From positions 5,862-69,861 of the forward strand of contig DATJTJ010000176.1 in NCBI GenBank assembly GCA_035503515.1: a DNA stretch of 64,000 nt, in the 5' to 3' direction. Made by a program: the position numbers and the translations under genes. Below are positions 42,315-51,247 of the stretch, in pieces (the first letter of the stretch is position 1; every line of letters begins with the position of its first letter). This DNA is from DAIDKA01 sp035503515 (GTDB lineage: Bacteria; Pseudomonadota; Gammaproteobacteria; Steroidobacterales; Steroidobacteraceae). The notes below the pieces were generated by a model that saw only the letters and a list, made by a program, of their open reading frames with translations, had not been told where the DNA came from and searched no databases.

Positions 42315-43529
42315 ATGGCCGGCATGAAACTCGGTACCGCAGGTGCGGCCCCCTGGATCGTAGCGCTGGAACTGTCGGTGATGTTCCTCGCAGCGACCCT
42401 GCCGACGCCGCTGTATCCCCTCTATCGGCAGACCTTCGGGTTCGGCGGAATCACGCTGACCCTGATCTATGCGGTTTACGTGCTTGGGAATCTCACGGCG
42501 CTCCTGTTCTTCGGTCGCCTGTCCGACCAGGCCGGGAGATTGCGCGCAACACGGCCGGCGATCATCGTTGCCATCATCAGCACGCTGACATTCCTGTTCG
42601 CACAGGCAACCGGTTGGCTCTTCGTCGCGCGCGGCCTGAGCGGCTTTGCGACGGGTCTGGCTTCGGGAGCGGCGACGGCGTGGATCATGGAGCTGTTGCC
42701 GGAGGACCGGAAGCGCCAGGCCTCGGCCATGGCGTCGAGCGCGAATTTTGCGGGGCTCGCCCTCGCGCCGCTGCTATCCGGAGCGCTGGCGCAGCTCGCG
42801 CCTGCTCCCCTGCGGCTGGCCTACCTCCTCTTGCTGGTTCTCCTGGTGGGAATTGCGGTCGGCATCGGCTGGGCGCCGGAAACGGTCAAGGATCCCAGGC
42901 ATCATCTTTCGGAACTCTCGTTCCAACCGCGGCTCGGTCTGCCGCAGGAGATCCGCACGGAGTTCGTCGCGCCCGCGATCACGGGATTCGTGACTTTCGC
43001 ACTGCTCGGCTTCTATGCGGCGCTGATCCCCAACCTCCTGGCCCGGAGCATGGGCGAGACGTCGCCGCTGCTCGCCGGGGCCGTGGTCTGCGAATTGTTC
43101 GCCATCGGCACGCTCGCGGCGATCCTCGCCGGCAGGCTGCGGCCGCGTCCGACCATGCTGTCCGGATTGGCGCTACTGGTCCCGGGGCTGGGGCTGCTGG
43201 TGCTCGCACAGGTCTTGAGTGCTCTGTGGCTGCTGTTCGTGGCGACGGCGATTGGCGGTATCGCGGCAGGCTTCGGCTACAGCGGCAGTCTTGAAGTGAT
43301 CAATACGATTGCTCCCGAAGAGAAGCGCGGGGAAGTCGTTTCCAGCTACCTGGTCACGCTGTATCTGGGCAACAGCCTGCCGGTCATCGGGGTGGGCCTG
43401 CTCACGGCGGCCGCCGGATCGCTGGTGGCACACGCGGTCTTCGCCATCATCATTGCCCTCATGGCTTGCGCCGCCCTGATTTTCGGCGCCCGCCATGCGC
43501 CGCAGCATTCCTCCCGAGGGATTTGCTGA
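42315..43529 (+). CDS. MFS transporter
   Basis: About 404 residues with twelve hydrophobic segments and the MFS loop pattern FFGRLSDQAGRLR between helices 2 and 3. The central loop is short, and the second half has AGFGYSGSLEVINTIAPEEKRGEV. It looks like a drug/metabolite exporter or a small-acid carrier; the substrate is unknown. The start is uncertain: ATG at 42315 suits the first helix, while ATG 42288 and 42324 are in frame too. A strong ribosome site (TAGGAGGAATCC) upstream serves a GTG at 42263 in a different frame. Confidence 0.8.
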   Translation: MAGMKLGTAGAAPWIVALELSVMFLAATLPTPLYPLYRQTFGFGGITLTLIYAVYVLGNLTALLFFGRLSDQAGRLRATRPAIIVAIISTLTFLFAQATGWLFVARGLSGFATGLASGAATAWIMELLPEDRKRQASAMASSANFAGLALAPLLSGALAQLAPAPLRLAYLLLLVLLVGIAVGIGWAPETVKDPRHHLSELSFQPRLGLPQEIRTEFVAPAITGFVTFALLGFYAALIPNLLARSMGETSPLLAGAVVCELFAIGTLAAILAGRLRPRPTMLSGLALLVPGLGLLVLAQVLSALWLLFVATAIGGIAAGFGYSGSLEVINTIAPEEKRGEVVSSYLVTLYLGNSLPVIGVGLLTAAAGSLVAHAVFAIIIALMACAALIFGARHAPQHSSRGIC

Positions 43530-43586
43530 TACCCTGCATGCACTCGGCCGCCTGTACGGGCCACATCAACAATGAAGGGGACGGGT

Positions 43587-45197
43587 ATGTCGCGACACCA
43601 GGGGTTCGTTGCAGTGGTGGCGCTCATTCTGTGTGTCCCGGCCATTGCCGCTGCGCCTCCAGCCGACACCAGGGCGGACTGGCCGGCATACAACCGGACG
43701 CTCGGGGGCGATCGCTATTCACCGCTCGACGAGATCACGACCGCCAATGTGGGGCACCTGGCGCTGCATTGCGTGTACACGCTGCCCGAAGTGGTGGCGT
43801 TCCAGACCGGGCCGCTGGTCATCGCTGGCACGATGTACTTCACGAGCTACGAGGGCTCGTACGCCATCGATGCGGCCACCTGCAGGGTGAAGTGGAGCCG
43901 TCACGACAAGAGCCGCGCGCCACCGGGGCTTGCGGTCAACCGCGGCTTCGCGTATCTGGATGGCCGGCTTTATCGCGGGACTGCCGATGCCCACATCGTG
44001 GCGCTCGATGCTACGGACGGTCATATCGTGTGGGACCACCCGCTCGACATCGCGGGGCCGGGCATTTCCGTGCCGATGGCGCCGATCGCGGCCAATGGGC
44101 GGGTGTACGTGGGGAATGCCGGCGGTGATGCCGCCGGTGTCACCGGGCATGTCTATGCCCTGGATGCGCGCGACGGGCACGTCATCTGGCGCTTCGATGT
44201 GGTACCCGAGCAGGGCTATCCGCGCAGCACCTGGACCAACAAGAAGCTGCCGGTCTCCGGCGGCGCCTTCTGGACTTCCTTCACGCTTGATCCGGCCAAG
44301 GGCATTCTGTATGTGCCGGCCGGCAATCCTGCGCCGGACTTCGACTCGCTCGATCGAACCGGGGACGATCTGTTCGCGGATTCGGTGATCGCCATCGATG
44401 CGGCGAGCGGCAAGCTCATTGCCTACAACCAGCTCGTCAAGCACGACAGCCACGACTGGGACGTCGACAGCGCCCCGACGCTGGTCCGGACGCGAAGCGG
44501 CCATCTGATCATTGCCTCGGCGAACAAGGACGGGCAGCTGTCGATACTCGATCGCGCGGGCCTCGGCCATCCCGCCGCATCGCTCGAGTACGCACCGGTC
44601 ATACCGCTGCTGACCCAGTCGCCGACGACGACGCGCGAAAACGTCGATGAACCCCTGTCCCGGGACAAGCAGGTTCACTTCTGTCCGGGCATGGGCGGGG
44701 GGACGGAGTGGAACAGCGCCGCCTACAGTCCTGCGACCGACCAGCTGTTCGTGGGCGCGGTCGACCTGTGCGCCCACGTGCAGCTGGTGCGCGACCTGAA
44801 GATCCCGGCCATGGGTGAGGTCTGGTTCGGCAGCACCGGCGGCATGGGCGACATGACCGACCCTGCGAACTCGGCCCGGGGCTGGCTCACGGCGTTCGAT
44901 GCCGAGAACGCCCGCGTGCGCTGGAAGTTCAAGGCGCCACATCCCATCGTCGCGGGCGTCACACCCACGGGCGGCAATCTGGTGTTCAGCGCCGATCTCG
45001 GTGGCGATATCTTTGCGCTTGATCAGAAGACGGGCCTGGTGCTGTGGCAGACGAGCACCGGTCAATCGATAGGCGGCGGACTGGTCGTGTACGGCGCCGC
45101 TGGACATGAACTGCTGGGAGTGGCGGCCGGCATGAAGTCGTTCGCCTGGCCGGGATCGGCGGACAAGAGCCGCATCCTCGTATATGGCGTGCCTTGA
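43587..45197 (+). CDS. Periplasmic PQQ-type quinoprotein dehydrogenase
   Basis: A 536-residue secreted protein (signal peptide AVVALILCVPAIAA) built as an eight-bladed propeller of PQQ-type repeats (AYNRTLGGDRYSPLDEIT, GHVYALDARDGHVIWRF, GWLTAFDAENARVRWKF, DIFALDQKTGLVLWQT). The start and the NPAPDFD segment match PQQ alcohol dehydrogenases. No C-terminal haem c domain and no vicinal Cys pair is seen, so electron acceptor and substrate are unclear. ATG at 43587 has AAGGGGA upstream. It is 20 bp before a small secreted protein gene and likely cotranscribed. No pqq synthesis genes lie in the window. Confidence 0.8.
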   Translation: MSRHQGFVAVVALILCVPAIAAAPPADTRADWPAYNRTLGGDRYSPLDEITTANVGHLALHCVYTLPEVVAFQTGPLVIAGTMYFTSYEGSYAIDAATCRVKWSRHDKSRAPPGLAVNRGFAYLDGRLYRGTADAHIVALDATDGHIVWDHPLDIAGPGISVPMAPIAANGRVYVGNAGGDAAGVTGHVYALDARDGHVIWRFDVVPEQGYPRSTWTNKKLPVSGGAFWTSFTLDPAKGILYVPAGNPAPDFDSLDRTGDDLFADSVIAIDAASGKLIAYNQLVKHDSHDWDVDSAPTLVRTRSGHLIIASANKDGQLSILDRAGLGHPAASLEYAPVIPLLTQSPTTTRENVDEPLSRDKQVHFCPGMGGGTEWNSAAYSPATDQLFVGAVDLCAHVQLVRDLKIPAMGEVWFGSTGGMGDMTDPANSARGWLTAFDAENARVRWKFKAPHPIVAGVTPTGGNLVFSADLGGDIFALDQKTGLVLWQTSTGQSIGGGLVVYGAAGHELLGVAAGMKSFAWPGSADKSRILVYGVP

Positions 45198-45217
45198 ACA
45201 ACCAAGGGAGGACTGTC

Positions 45218-45796
45218 ATGAAACTCAGGATTGGTCTGATGCTGTTGGCAATGACGCTCGGTGGCGGGGCCAGTGCCGCGAAACTGCTGGAAAACGTTTC
45301 GCTGCAGTGGCGACCGACTTCGGACCTGGAACTGGGGACCGTGCAGATGTCACAGGCGACCATCCAGTTCGATAACTTCACGGATGCCCGGGAGAACAAG
45401 ACGGCGGTAGGCGAGAACATCGAGGACAAGCAGCCCAAGCCCGTGACCACCCAGGACGACATCGGCGCCTTCGTCGGCAAGCACATGCGGGACCTGTTCC
45501 AGCATGCCGGTTTCAAGGTCGTGGACAGCGACGGCGCGGTGATCATCAAGGGCGAAGTGGTGCAGTTCTTCGTTCGCGAAGAAAGCACCTATAAGTCCGA
45601 GGTGCGGGTGCGGCTGACGGTCGTCAATCGCGACGGCAAGACGCTCTGGAACGGCCTTGCTTCCGGTGAGGCCACCCGGTTCGGCCGCTCCTACAAGCTC
45701 GAAAACTACGACGAGGCGCTCTCGGATGGCGTGGTCAATACGGTGAGCTCGATGCTGCAGGATTCGAACTTCGAGGCGGCGCTCTCAGGGCATTAG
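45218..45796 (+). CDS. Secreted YajG/CsgG-like protein of unknown function
   Basis: A 192-residue protein with a signal peptide (LMLLAMTLGGGASA) and no lipobox. The mature domain resembles YajG-type proteins: TIQFDNFTDARENKT, then GAFVGKHMRDLFQHAGFKVVDSDGAVIIKGEV (in pieces), an alpha/beta fold seen in outer-membrane secretion or stress proteins. Function unknown. ATG at 45218 has GGGAGG upstream. Its last 62 bp overlap the end of the convergent MFS gene. Confidence 0.68.
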   Translation: MKLRIGLMLLAMTLGGGASAAKLLENVSLQWRPTSDLELGTVQMSQATIQFDNFTDARENKTAVGENIEDKQPKPVTTQDDIGAFVGKHMRDLFQHAGFKVVDSDGAVIIKGEVVQFFVREESTYKSEVRVRLTVVNRDGKTLWNGLASGEATRFGRSYKLENYDEALSDGVVNTVSSMLQDSNFEAALSGH

Positions 45797-46976
45797 CGCC
45801 CAGCACCCAGATGGTCAGGGATGCGAGGGCGAGGCCGCCCAGGGCGAGAAAGGCCGCACCATAGCCGTACCATTGCGCAAGCCATCCTCCGATGGCCGGA
45901 CTCAAGGCAGCGCCAATGCCCTGCACCGTCATGACCGCACCCTGCCCCACGTTGATGCGGCCTGTACCGTCCAGTATCCGGGCGACCAGTGCCGGCACGG
46001 CGACGCTTTGCAGTCCGGCACCGACGCCATCGAGGATCTGGACCGGAAGGACACCCCAGCTGCTGATGGTGTTCGCCGCGACCAGGCCGCGAAGCGGCAG
46101 CGCCGCGAAGGAGACCAGCATTACGACCCACAATCCGCGGCTGCGGGCCATGCGCATCGCCACGAGCGCGGTGACCACCATCGTGCCCTGCGCGATCACG
46201 ATCGTGGCCGCCACGAATCCCGCGGGATTGACCTTCCCGGCGACAACCCCTGCGAGGCCATACAAGGGCAGCATCGCCGCATTACCGAGGTGAAAGAAGG
46301 CCAGTGCCGCGGCCAGTACCAGCAACGGCTTGCATTGCAAAAGCACCGCGAGCGCGCGCGGTGCCTGCCTGGTCTGGATTTGCGGGTCCAAGCCGCGCGC
46401 CACCTGGTCGTCGATGCTATTTCGCGGAATGAGGAACACAGAGAGGATTGCACAAAGGGCGAATCCTGCCGCAAGCGCAAAGACTGACGTGAGGCCGAAC
46501 TTCCAGCCGAGCAGACCGGAGAGACCGGCGCCTACCGCATTTCCGGCGTGGTTGTAGGCCTGGTTCACGCCCGTCTGGCGCGTGAAGCCCGCCTGCGTGA
46601 ACATCCCGAGGGTGATGCCTGCCACGGCGGGACCGATCGCGGCGCCCGCGATCGCGGCAGCCACCTGGGAGAGCGCTATCGGCCAAAACTTCTGGGAGAG
46701 CAGCATTGTCGCCGACGCCAGCAGTGTGCAGATCCCCGGGATTGCCACCAGCCATCGCTTGCGGGAACTCCTGTCGACCCATGAGCCTGCCGGGGCGGTC
46801 ATCAGGACGCCGGCCGCGCCGCCGAGGGTCATGATCGAACCGATGGCACCGCTTTGCCAGCCATGGGACATGAGGAATACGCCAAGAAACGGCCCCACGC
46901 CCGCCTGCATGTCGGCCATGAAGAAGTTCAGCGACTGGAGAGCGCCCCTGCCTCTAATCGTTGACGCTACCATCAT
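45735..46976 (-). CDS. MFS transporter
   Basis: About 413 residues with twelve hydrophobic segments; the first loop TAPAGSWVDRSSRKRW is the MFS helix 2-3 signature. The N-terminal SLNFFMADMQAGVGPFLGVFL and the family of Ynf-like/bypass-permease transporters agree, but no substrate can be given. ATG at 46976 or 46973 is preferred to a GTG at 46997. Its end overlaps the convergent secreted protein gene by 62 bp, an unusually long antisense overlap. Confidence 0.78.
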   Translation of the reverse strand: MMVASTIRGRGALQSLNFFMADMQAGVGPFLGVFLMSHGWQSGAIGSIMTLGGAAGVLMTAPAGSWVDRSSRKRWLVAIPGICTLLASATMLLSQKFWPIALSQVAAAIAGAAIGPAVAGITLGMFTQAGFTRQTGVNQAYNHAGNAVGAGLSGLLGWKFGLTSVFALAAGFALCAILSVFLIPRNSIDDQVARGLDPQIQTRQAPRALAVLLQCKPLLVLAAALAFFHLGNAAMLPLYGLAGVVAGKVNPAGFVAATIVIAQGTMVVTALVAMRMARSRGLWVVMLVSFAALPLRGLVAANTISSWGVLPVQILDGVGAGLQSVAVPALVARILDGTGRINVGQGAVMTVQGIGAALSPAIGGWLAQWYGYGAAFLALGGLALASLTIWVLGANALRAPPRSSNPAASSSPY

Positions 46977-47333
46977 CCGATTAACGCATGTGGGCACCCG
47001 GCACCGTCTGTCGGAAGACGTGCCCTGGCGAGGTGGGAGACTCTCGGGCCAGAACCGGATTCAGGATCCACCCGCCGGTGATCGCAACCTGCAAGCAAGG
47101 CCGGCCGCGAGCGTGGCGAGCAGTCGCAGAACAGCAAAGCAGGATCGTTACAGTGAGCCCCGCCGGGCCTTCGGCGCAATGAGGAGGGCCGTGGGGGCGG
47201 CGAGCCCCGGCACGGCGGCCGATAAGCCTACGACCGAGCGAAGTCAGCGACCTGACTCCAGCCGCGCTTAATCCAGGTTAAGGCGGTTCGAGCGGCTTTT
47301 TCGATAGCGTGTGGGCCTGCACGGAGAATCGTC
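46977..47333. other. Intergenic region before the ribbon-helix-helix gene
   Basis: About 350 bp. No coding frame with any recognisable sequence. TTAATCCAGGTTAA (47268-47281) is an imperfect inverted repeat some 50 bp before the ribbon-helix-helix start and could be its operator. Confidence 0.35.
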
Positions 47334-47576
47334 ATGCGCCGCTTCACTATCCTGATTGCCGATGACCTTGCGGATGCGTTCGATCTGTACGCCAGCGAGC
47401 ATGGTTACAACAGCCGCTACGAAGCCTTTCGGGACCTGATTCGCGGGGCCCTGTACCAGCAACGCATCCAGAAGGCCGCATGGTTCGCCGCCTCCGGACA
47501 TACCGACTCCGCGGACCCGCAAAGCAGTCCGGTGCAGGTGCTGGCAACGGAAAACACGGGAGTAGGACGACTCTGA
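47334..47576 (+). CDS. NikR-like ribbon-helix-helix protein without metal domain
   Basis: An 80-residue protein. Residues 1-43 match the NikR-type ribbon-helix-helix DNA-binding domain: RRFTILIADDLADAFDLYA, then GYNSRYEAFRDLIRGALYQQ, where NikR has GYNNRSEAIRDILR. Full NikR needs a C-terminal ACT-like nickel-binding domain of about 80 residues; here the tail is short and hydrophilic with no His/Cys ligands apart from one His. It is therefore a stand-alone DNA-binding domain, perhaps an orphan or a truncated relative. Nickel genes are not nearby. Confidence 0.7.
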   Translation: MRRFTILIADDLADAFDLYASEHGYNSRYEAFRDLIRGALYQQRIQKAAWFAASGHTDSADPQSSPVQVLATENTGVGRL

Positions 47577-47656
47577 TGTGATCTACGGCAATTGCGCGTT
47601 GTCTATCCTCTGTCGAATGCGCACATTGGGCACTCAGCCCGCCGAATGGGGGATCG

Positions 47657-47785
47657 ATGGTGATAATGCCGATGCCGAAGGGTCCGTCGCGAACCCGTCA
47701 AATGCCCCCGCCGCCGATGGGCGATCCGCCGGATTCCTATCTGCCCCGTCAGCCGACTCAGAGCCCGCCCAAGAAACCGCATTGA
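47657..47785 (+). CDS. Possible 42-residue proline-rich peptide
   Basis: ATG at 47657 follows GGGGGATCG and opens a short frame ending TGA at 47783-47785. The peptide (MVIMPMPKGPSRTRQMPPPP and on to SPPKKPH) is proline- and lysine-rich. No family is known; the ribosome site is fair. It lies in the gap between the ribbon-helix-helix gene and the histidine kinase. Confidence 0.25.
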   Translation: MVIMPMPKGPSRTRQMPPPPMGDPPDSYLPRQPTQSPPKKPH

Positions 47786-47913
47786 CCGGCGGCGATGGCC
47801 GCCAATCCGGCCTCGAGGGCGATCCCGACGGGGTTGCCCCCGGGACGTCCCGCCGACACCGGTAAGCAGGAATCGCGTAGAGTCTGGCTCAAGCTTCGCC
47901 AGACGACGCACCC

Positions 47914-50535
47914 TTGGACGCACCGACAACCCGCTCAGGCGCCGGCCTGCGTGTAATCCCATACCTCTGGGTACCCGCCCTCTTCATTGCTGTCGGGCTC
48001 CTGGCCGATTTCCTGCAGCTCGTGGGGGCGGCCTTCGCATACGTGATCGCCGTGCTGGTCTGCCTGACGCTGCGGTCACCCCTTCTGCCGCTCATCGTCG
48101 CAGCCACCGCCACGCCAGCGGCGGCCTCGAGCTATTTCCTCTCGCATGCATTGGGTGTCCGTCCCATCTTCGTGGTTGCGGTACGCATCGCGATGGTGTG
48201 GATCACGGCGCTGCTGGTGTCACGCGAGCTGCGCCAGGCCGCCGCGCGGGAGCGCACCCAGGATGACCTGCGCGATGCCCGTCGGCTCGCCGCCGAGAAG
48301 CTCAGCGAAATCGAGACGCTGTATGGCATAGCGCCGGTGGGAATGATGGTTCTCGACCGGCGACTGCGCTGCATCCGCATGAACGAGAAGATGGCGCAGC
48401 TCATGGGTGTGCGGGCGGAGGCAGCCCTCGGCAGGCAATTGCGCGACTTCCTCCCGGCCGAACTGGCCGGACTGCTGGAACCTACGGCGCGACACGTCTT
48501 CGAATCGGGGCAGGGCGTCGAGAACGTGGAGGCGGCTGTCGGTACCGGAACCGGCTCGTCGCAGTGGCTGCTGGGGTTCCATCCCTGGACCAGTTCCGGT
48601 GAAGTGCACGGCGTGCAGGCCATCGTCCAGGACGTCACGGAGCGCAGGCACATTGAGCAGGCCCGGTCGCAGATCAAGAGCACGCTCGACCTGGCGCTGC
48701 AGGCGGGCAGGGCGGGAACTTTCGATTGGGACATCAGGAATGACGTCAACCTCTGGTCCGACCAGTTGCTGGAACTCTACGGCATCAGGCCGGAGGAATT
48801 CGGTCAGAAGAGGGCCGACTGGGGAGCCGCGGTGCTTGCCGAGGACCGGGCACAGGCACTGGCCGCCCTGGAGCGCTCGCTCAGGAGTGGACGCTTCGAG
48901 GCGGAATTCCGGATCGTCCGTCGCGATACCGGCGAGCTGCGCTGGATGCACGGTGCCGGCCAGGTTTTCTTCGAGGACGAGAGCCCCGTCCGGATGGTCG
49001 GCATCAATGTCGACATTACCGAACAGAAACGCATCGAGGCCGCACTGGCGACCCGGACCGAGGAATTGCGCCGGACCTTCGATGCAACGCCCACCGGGCT
49101 GGCCCGCTGCAGCAGGGACTTGCGCTATCTCTCCGCCAATACCGGATATGCCCGCATCATCGGCATACCCGTCGAGGGCATCGTCGGCTACGGCATCGCC
49201 GACGTACTGGGAACAGAAGCGTTCGAGGCGATGCGCCCCCACATCGGGGCAGTGCTCGGCGGCCAGTCGGTCGAATACGAGAGTTCCATCGTTTCCCGAT
49301 CATCCGGTCCGCGGCTGCTGCAGACTGCATTCACGCCCTGGCGGGAGCCGGACGGCACCGTCAGCGGCTGGATCGCCTCCGTCACCGACGTTACCGCGAG
49401 GCAGGCAGCCGAGGAGAAACTGCGGACCGCCAATCGCCAGAAGGACGAGTTCCTGGCCATGATGGCGCATGAGCTGCGCAATCCCTTGGCTCCGATCCGC
49501 AACGTCGCCGAGCTGCTCGGCCGGCGGCTCGAGTCGCAGCCGGATGCGGCGCCGCTGCTTGCGATCCTGCACCGCCAGAGCGACCAGCTGACGCGTCTCG
49601 TCGATGACCTGCTCGATGTCTCGCGCATTTCCCAGGGCCGCATCAACCTGCGGATGCAGAGCATCGACATAGCGGTGGTGCTGGACCAGGCCGTCGAAAC
49701 GATCCGCCCGCTGGTGGCCGAGAAGTCCCATCAGTTGCGGATCCGCAAGCCACTGTTCCCGGTCTACGTCAACGGAGATACCGCACGGCTGGTGCAGAGC
49801 CTGGGCAATGTCCTGCACAACGCCGCCAAGTACACCGACGCGGGCGGTGAGATCGATGTGGACATTCAGCAGTCGGCAGGGGAGGTGCGGATTGCCGTGC
49901 GCGACAGTGGCACTGGCATCGCACCCGATCTGCTGCCGAACGTCTTCGATCTGTTCGTGCAGAGCCCCCGCACCCTGGACCGCTCCGAGGGCGGTCTGGG
50001 GATCGGGCTCACGGTGGTGAAACAGCTGGTGCAGATGCACGGGGGCACGGTGCTCGCGCAAAGCGAGGGCCAGGGCCGCGGTTCCACGTTCACCCTCTGT
50101 CTGCCCTCGGCGCCTCCTCCGGGCCCTGCCACGACCCGCGAGGTCCGCGTCAAAGCGGCTCCCCGCCGCATCCTGGTCGTCGACGACAACCGGGATGCCG
50201 CGGACTCACTGGCGATCATCCTGCGGCTCGAGGGACACGAGGTGTCCACGGCCTACGGCGCCCGCGCCGCGCTCGACGTGGCCCAAAAGCTGACGCCAGA
50301 GGTCGTGTTGCTCGACATCGGCCTGCCCGTCATGGACGGCTACGAAGTCGCGCGCCGGCTGCTCGCCAGGGCGGACGGCCCTGCGCCGCGGGTCATTGCG
50401 CTCACCGGATATGGGCAGTCGGAGGATCGTACCCGTGCCCTGGCTGCCGGTTTTGCCGGGTATCTGACCAAGCCGGTCGACCACGACGTGCTGAACCAGA
50501 TGATCGCGGACGAACCCCGCGAGCGGCGCGCCTGA
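47914..50535 (+). CDS. Hybrid sensor histidine kinase (membrane, PAS, HisKA, HATPase, receiver)
   Basis: An 873-residue inner-membrane kinase. Several hydrophobic segments (about 15-110) form the sensor; three PAS domains follow (about 140-500). The phospho-accepting His519 is in MMAHELRNPL, an ATPase domain has DSGTGIAPDL and GLGIGL, and a C-terminal receiver (about 745-873) has acceptor Asp801 in LLDIGLP with DD pair and LTKPV lysine. The TTG start at 47914 is weakly supported. No separate response regulator lies next to it. It may signal to the downstream sigma-factor operon, but nothing in the sequence proves this. Confidence 0.85.
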   Translation: MDAPTTRSGAGLRVIPYLWVPALFIAVGLLADFLQLVGAAFAYVIAVLVCLTLRSPLLPLIVAATATPAAASSYFLSHALGVRPIFVVAVRIAMVWITALLVSRELRQAAARERTQDDLRDARRLAAEKLSEIETLYGIAPVGMMVLDRRLRCIRMNEKMAQLMGVRAEAALGRQLRDFLPAELAGLLEPTARHVFESGQGVENVEAAVGTGTGSSQWLLGFHPWTSSGEVHGVQAIVQDVTERRHIEQARSQIKSTLDLALQAGRAGTFDWDIRNDVNLWSDQLLELYGIRPEEFGQKRADWGAAVLAEDRAQALAALERSLRSGRFEAEFRIVRRDTGELRWMHGAGQVFFEDESPVRMVGINVDITEQKRIEAALATRTEELRRTFDATPTGLARCSRDLRYLSANTGYARIIGIPVEGIVGYGIADVLGTEAFEAMRPHIGAVLGGQSVEYESSIVSRSSGPRLLQTAFTPWREPDGTVSGWIASVTDVTARQAAEEKLRTANRQKDEFLAMMAHELRNPLAPIRNVAELLGRRLESQPDAAPLLAILHRQSDQLTRLVDDLLDVSRISQGRINLRMQSIDIAVVLDQAVETIRPLVAEKSHQLRIRKPLFPVYVNGDTARLVQSLGNVLHNAAKYTDAGGEIDVDIQQSAGEVRIAVRDSGTGIAPDLLPNVFDLFVQSPRTLDRSEGGLGIGLTVVKQLVQMHGGTVLAQSEGQGRGSTFTLCLPSAPPPGPATTREVRVKAAPRRILVVDDNRDAADSLAIILRLEGHEVSTAYGARAALDVAQKLTPEVVLLDIGLPVMDGYEVARRLLARADGPAPRVIALTGYGQSEDRTRALAAGFAGYLTKPVDHDVLNQMIADEPRERRA

Positions 50536-50543
50536 CTGAACTG

Positions 50544-50569
50544 CATCCGGATCCCTGCGGCGTCCGTAT
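50544..50569 (+). promoter_or_regulatory. Candidate ECF (SigK-like) promoter P1
   Basis: CATCC (50544-50548), a 15-nt spacer and CCGTAT (50564-50569) form -35 and -10 elements. The whole block shares ATCCGGATCC, eight variable bases and TCCGTATRTGC with the site at 53061-53086. The -35 CATCC and -10 CCGTAT are close to the known mycobacterial SigK consensus (CCATCC and CCGAAT, similar spacing). The start of transcription would fall at about 50576, just before the ATG at 50579, so the mRNA would be nearly leaderless. Confidence 0.6.
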
Positions 50570-50578
50570 ATGCCGGAC

Positions 50579-51247
50579 ATGCAGCCCCTGTTGCGTTCCC
50601 TTGCCGCGCCTCTTGCCATCGCCCTGTGGTCGGCAGGCGGTGCCCGGGCTGCTCCCGACCCCGCCGCCCACCCCACGCAGCGCTGGCATTTCCGGGTTCT
50701 GCTCGATGGCAAACCGATCGGGACACATGACTTTGCGGTCACGACCGCGGAGTCGCATCTTGAAGTCGACGGTCACGCGCGGTTCAGGGTGACCGTACTG
50801 GGCATTCCGGTGTACCGCTACGAGCATTGGGACCAGGAGACCTGGCAGCAAGGTTGCCTGACCCGCATCGACGCCCGAACGGATGACAACGGCCACAGGT
50901 TGAGCGTTTCCGGCGCACGGACCGCTTCCGGCTTCGCGCTGCATTCGTCGCAGGGTGACACGACGCTGCCGGGTTGCGTCGGTACCTATGCCTATTGGGA
51001 TCGGGATCTTCTCGACCGGACGCAGCTGCTGAACGCGCAGACGGGCCGTTACGACCCCGTGACGGTCAAGCATCTCGGTGACGGCACGATCCGCCTCGGG
51101 AATCATTTGGTCGCGGCCACTCATATCCGGATCGAGGGCGGCTCACTGCACATCGATGTGTGGTACCGCGACGACGACGGTGTCTGGGTGGCACTCGAAT
51201 CCCCCACGCAACAGGGGCGTCTGCTCCGCTATGAACTCGATCAGTAG
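50579..51247 (+). CDS. DUF6134-like secreted protein
   Basis: About 222 residues with a signal peptide (SLAAPLAIALWSAGGARAA) and a beta-rich mature domain: QRWHFRVLLDGKPIGTHDF, VTVLGIPVYRYEHWDQETW and LGNHLVAATHIRIEG. The YRYEH...W pattern is typical of DUF6134. Function unknown; outer-membrane or periplasmic lipid-linked work is possible given the operon. ATG at 50570 would precede the predicted transcription start, so I take ATG 50579. It overlaps the lipocalin gene by 17 bp and opens the sigma-factor operon. Confidence 0.72.
   Translation: MQPLLRSLAAPLAIALWSAGGARAAPDPAAHPTQRWHFRVLLDGKPIGTHDFAVTTAESHLEVDGHARFRVTVLGIPVYRYEHWDQETWQQGCLTRIDARTDDNGHRLSVSGARTASGFALHSSQGDTTLPGCVGTYAYWDRDLLDRTQLLNAQTGRYDPVTVKHLGDGTIRLGNHLVAATHIRIEGGSLHIDVWYRDDDGVWVALESPTQQGRLLRYELDQ

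Noticed and set aside
47285..47300. GGTTCGAG-like T-loop suggesting a tRNA.
   Set aside because: No acceptor stem, D-arm or anticodon arm can be formed around it.
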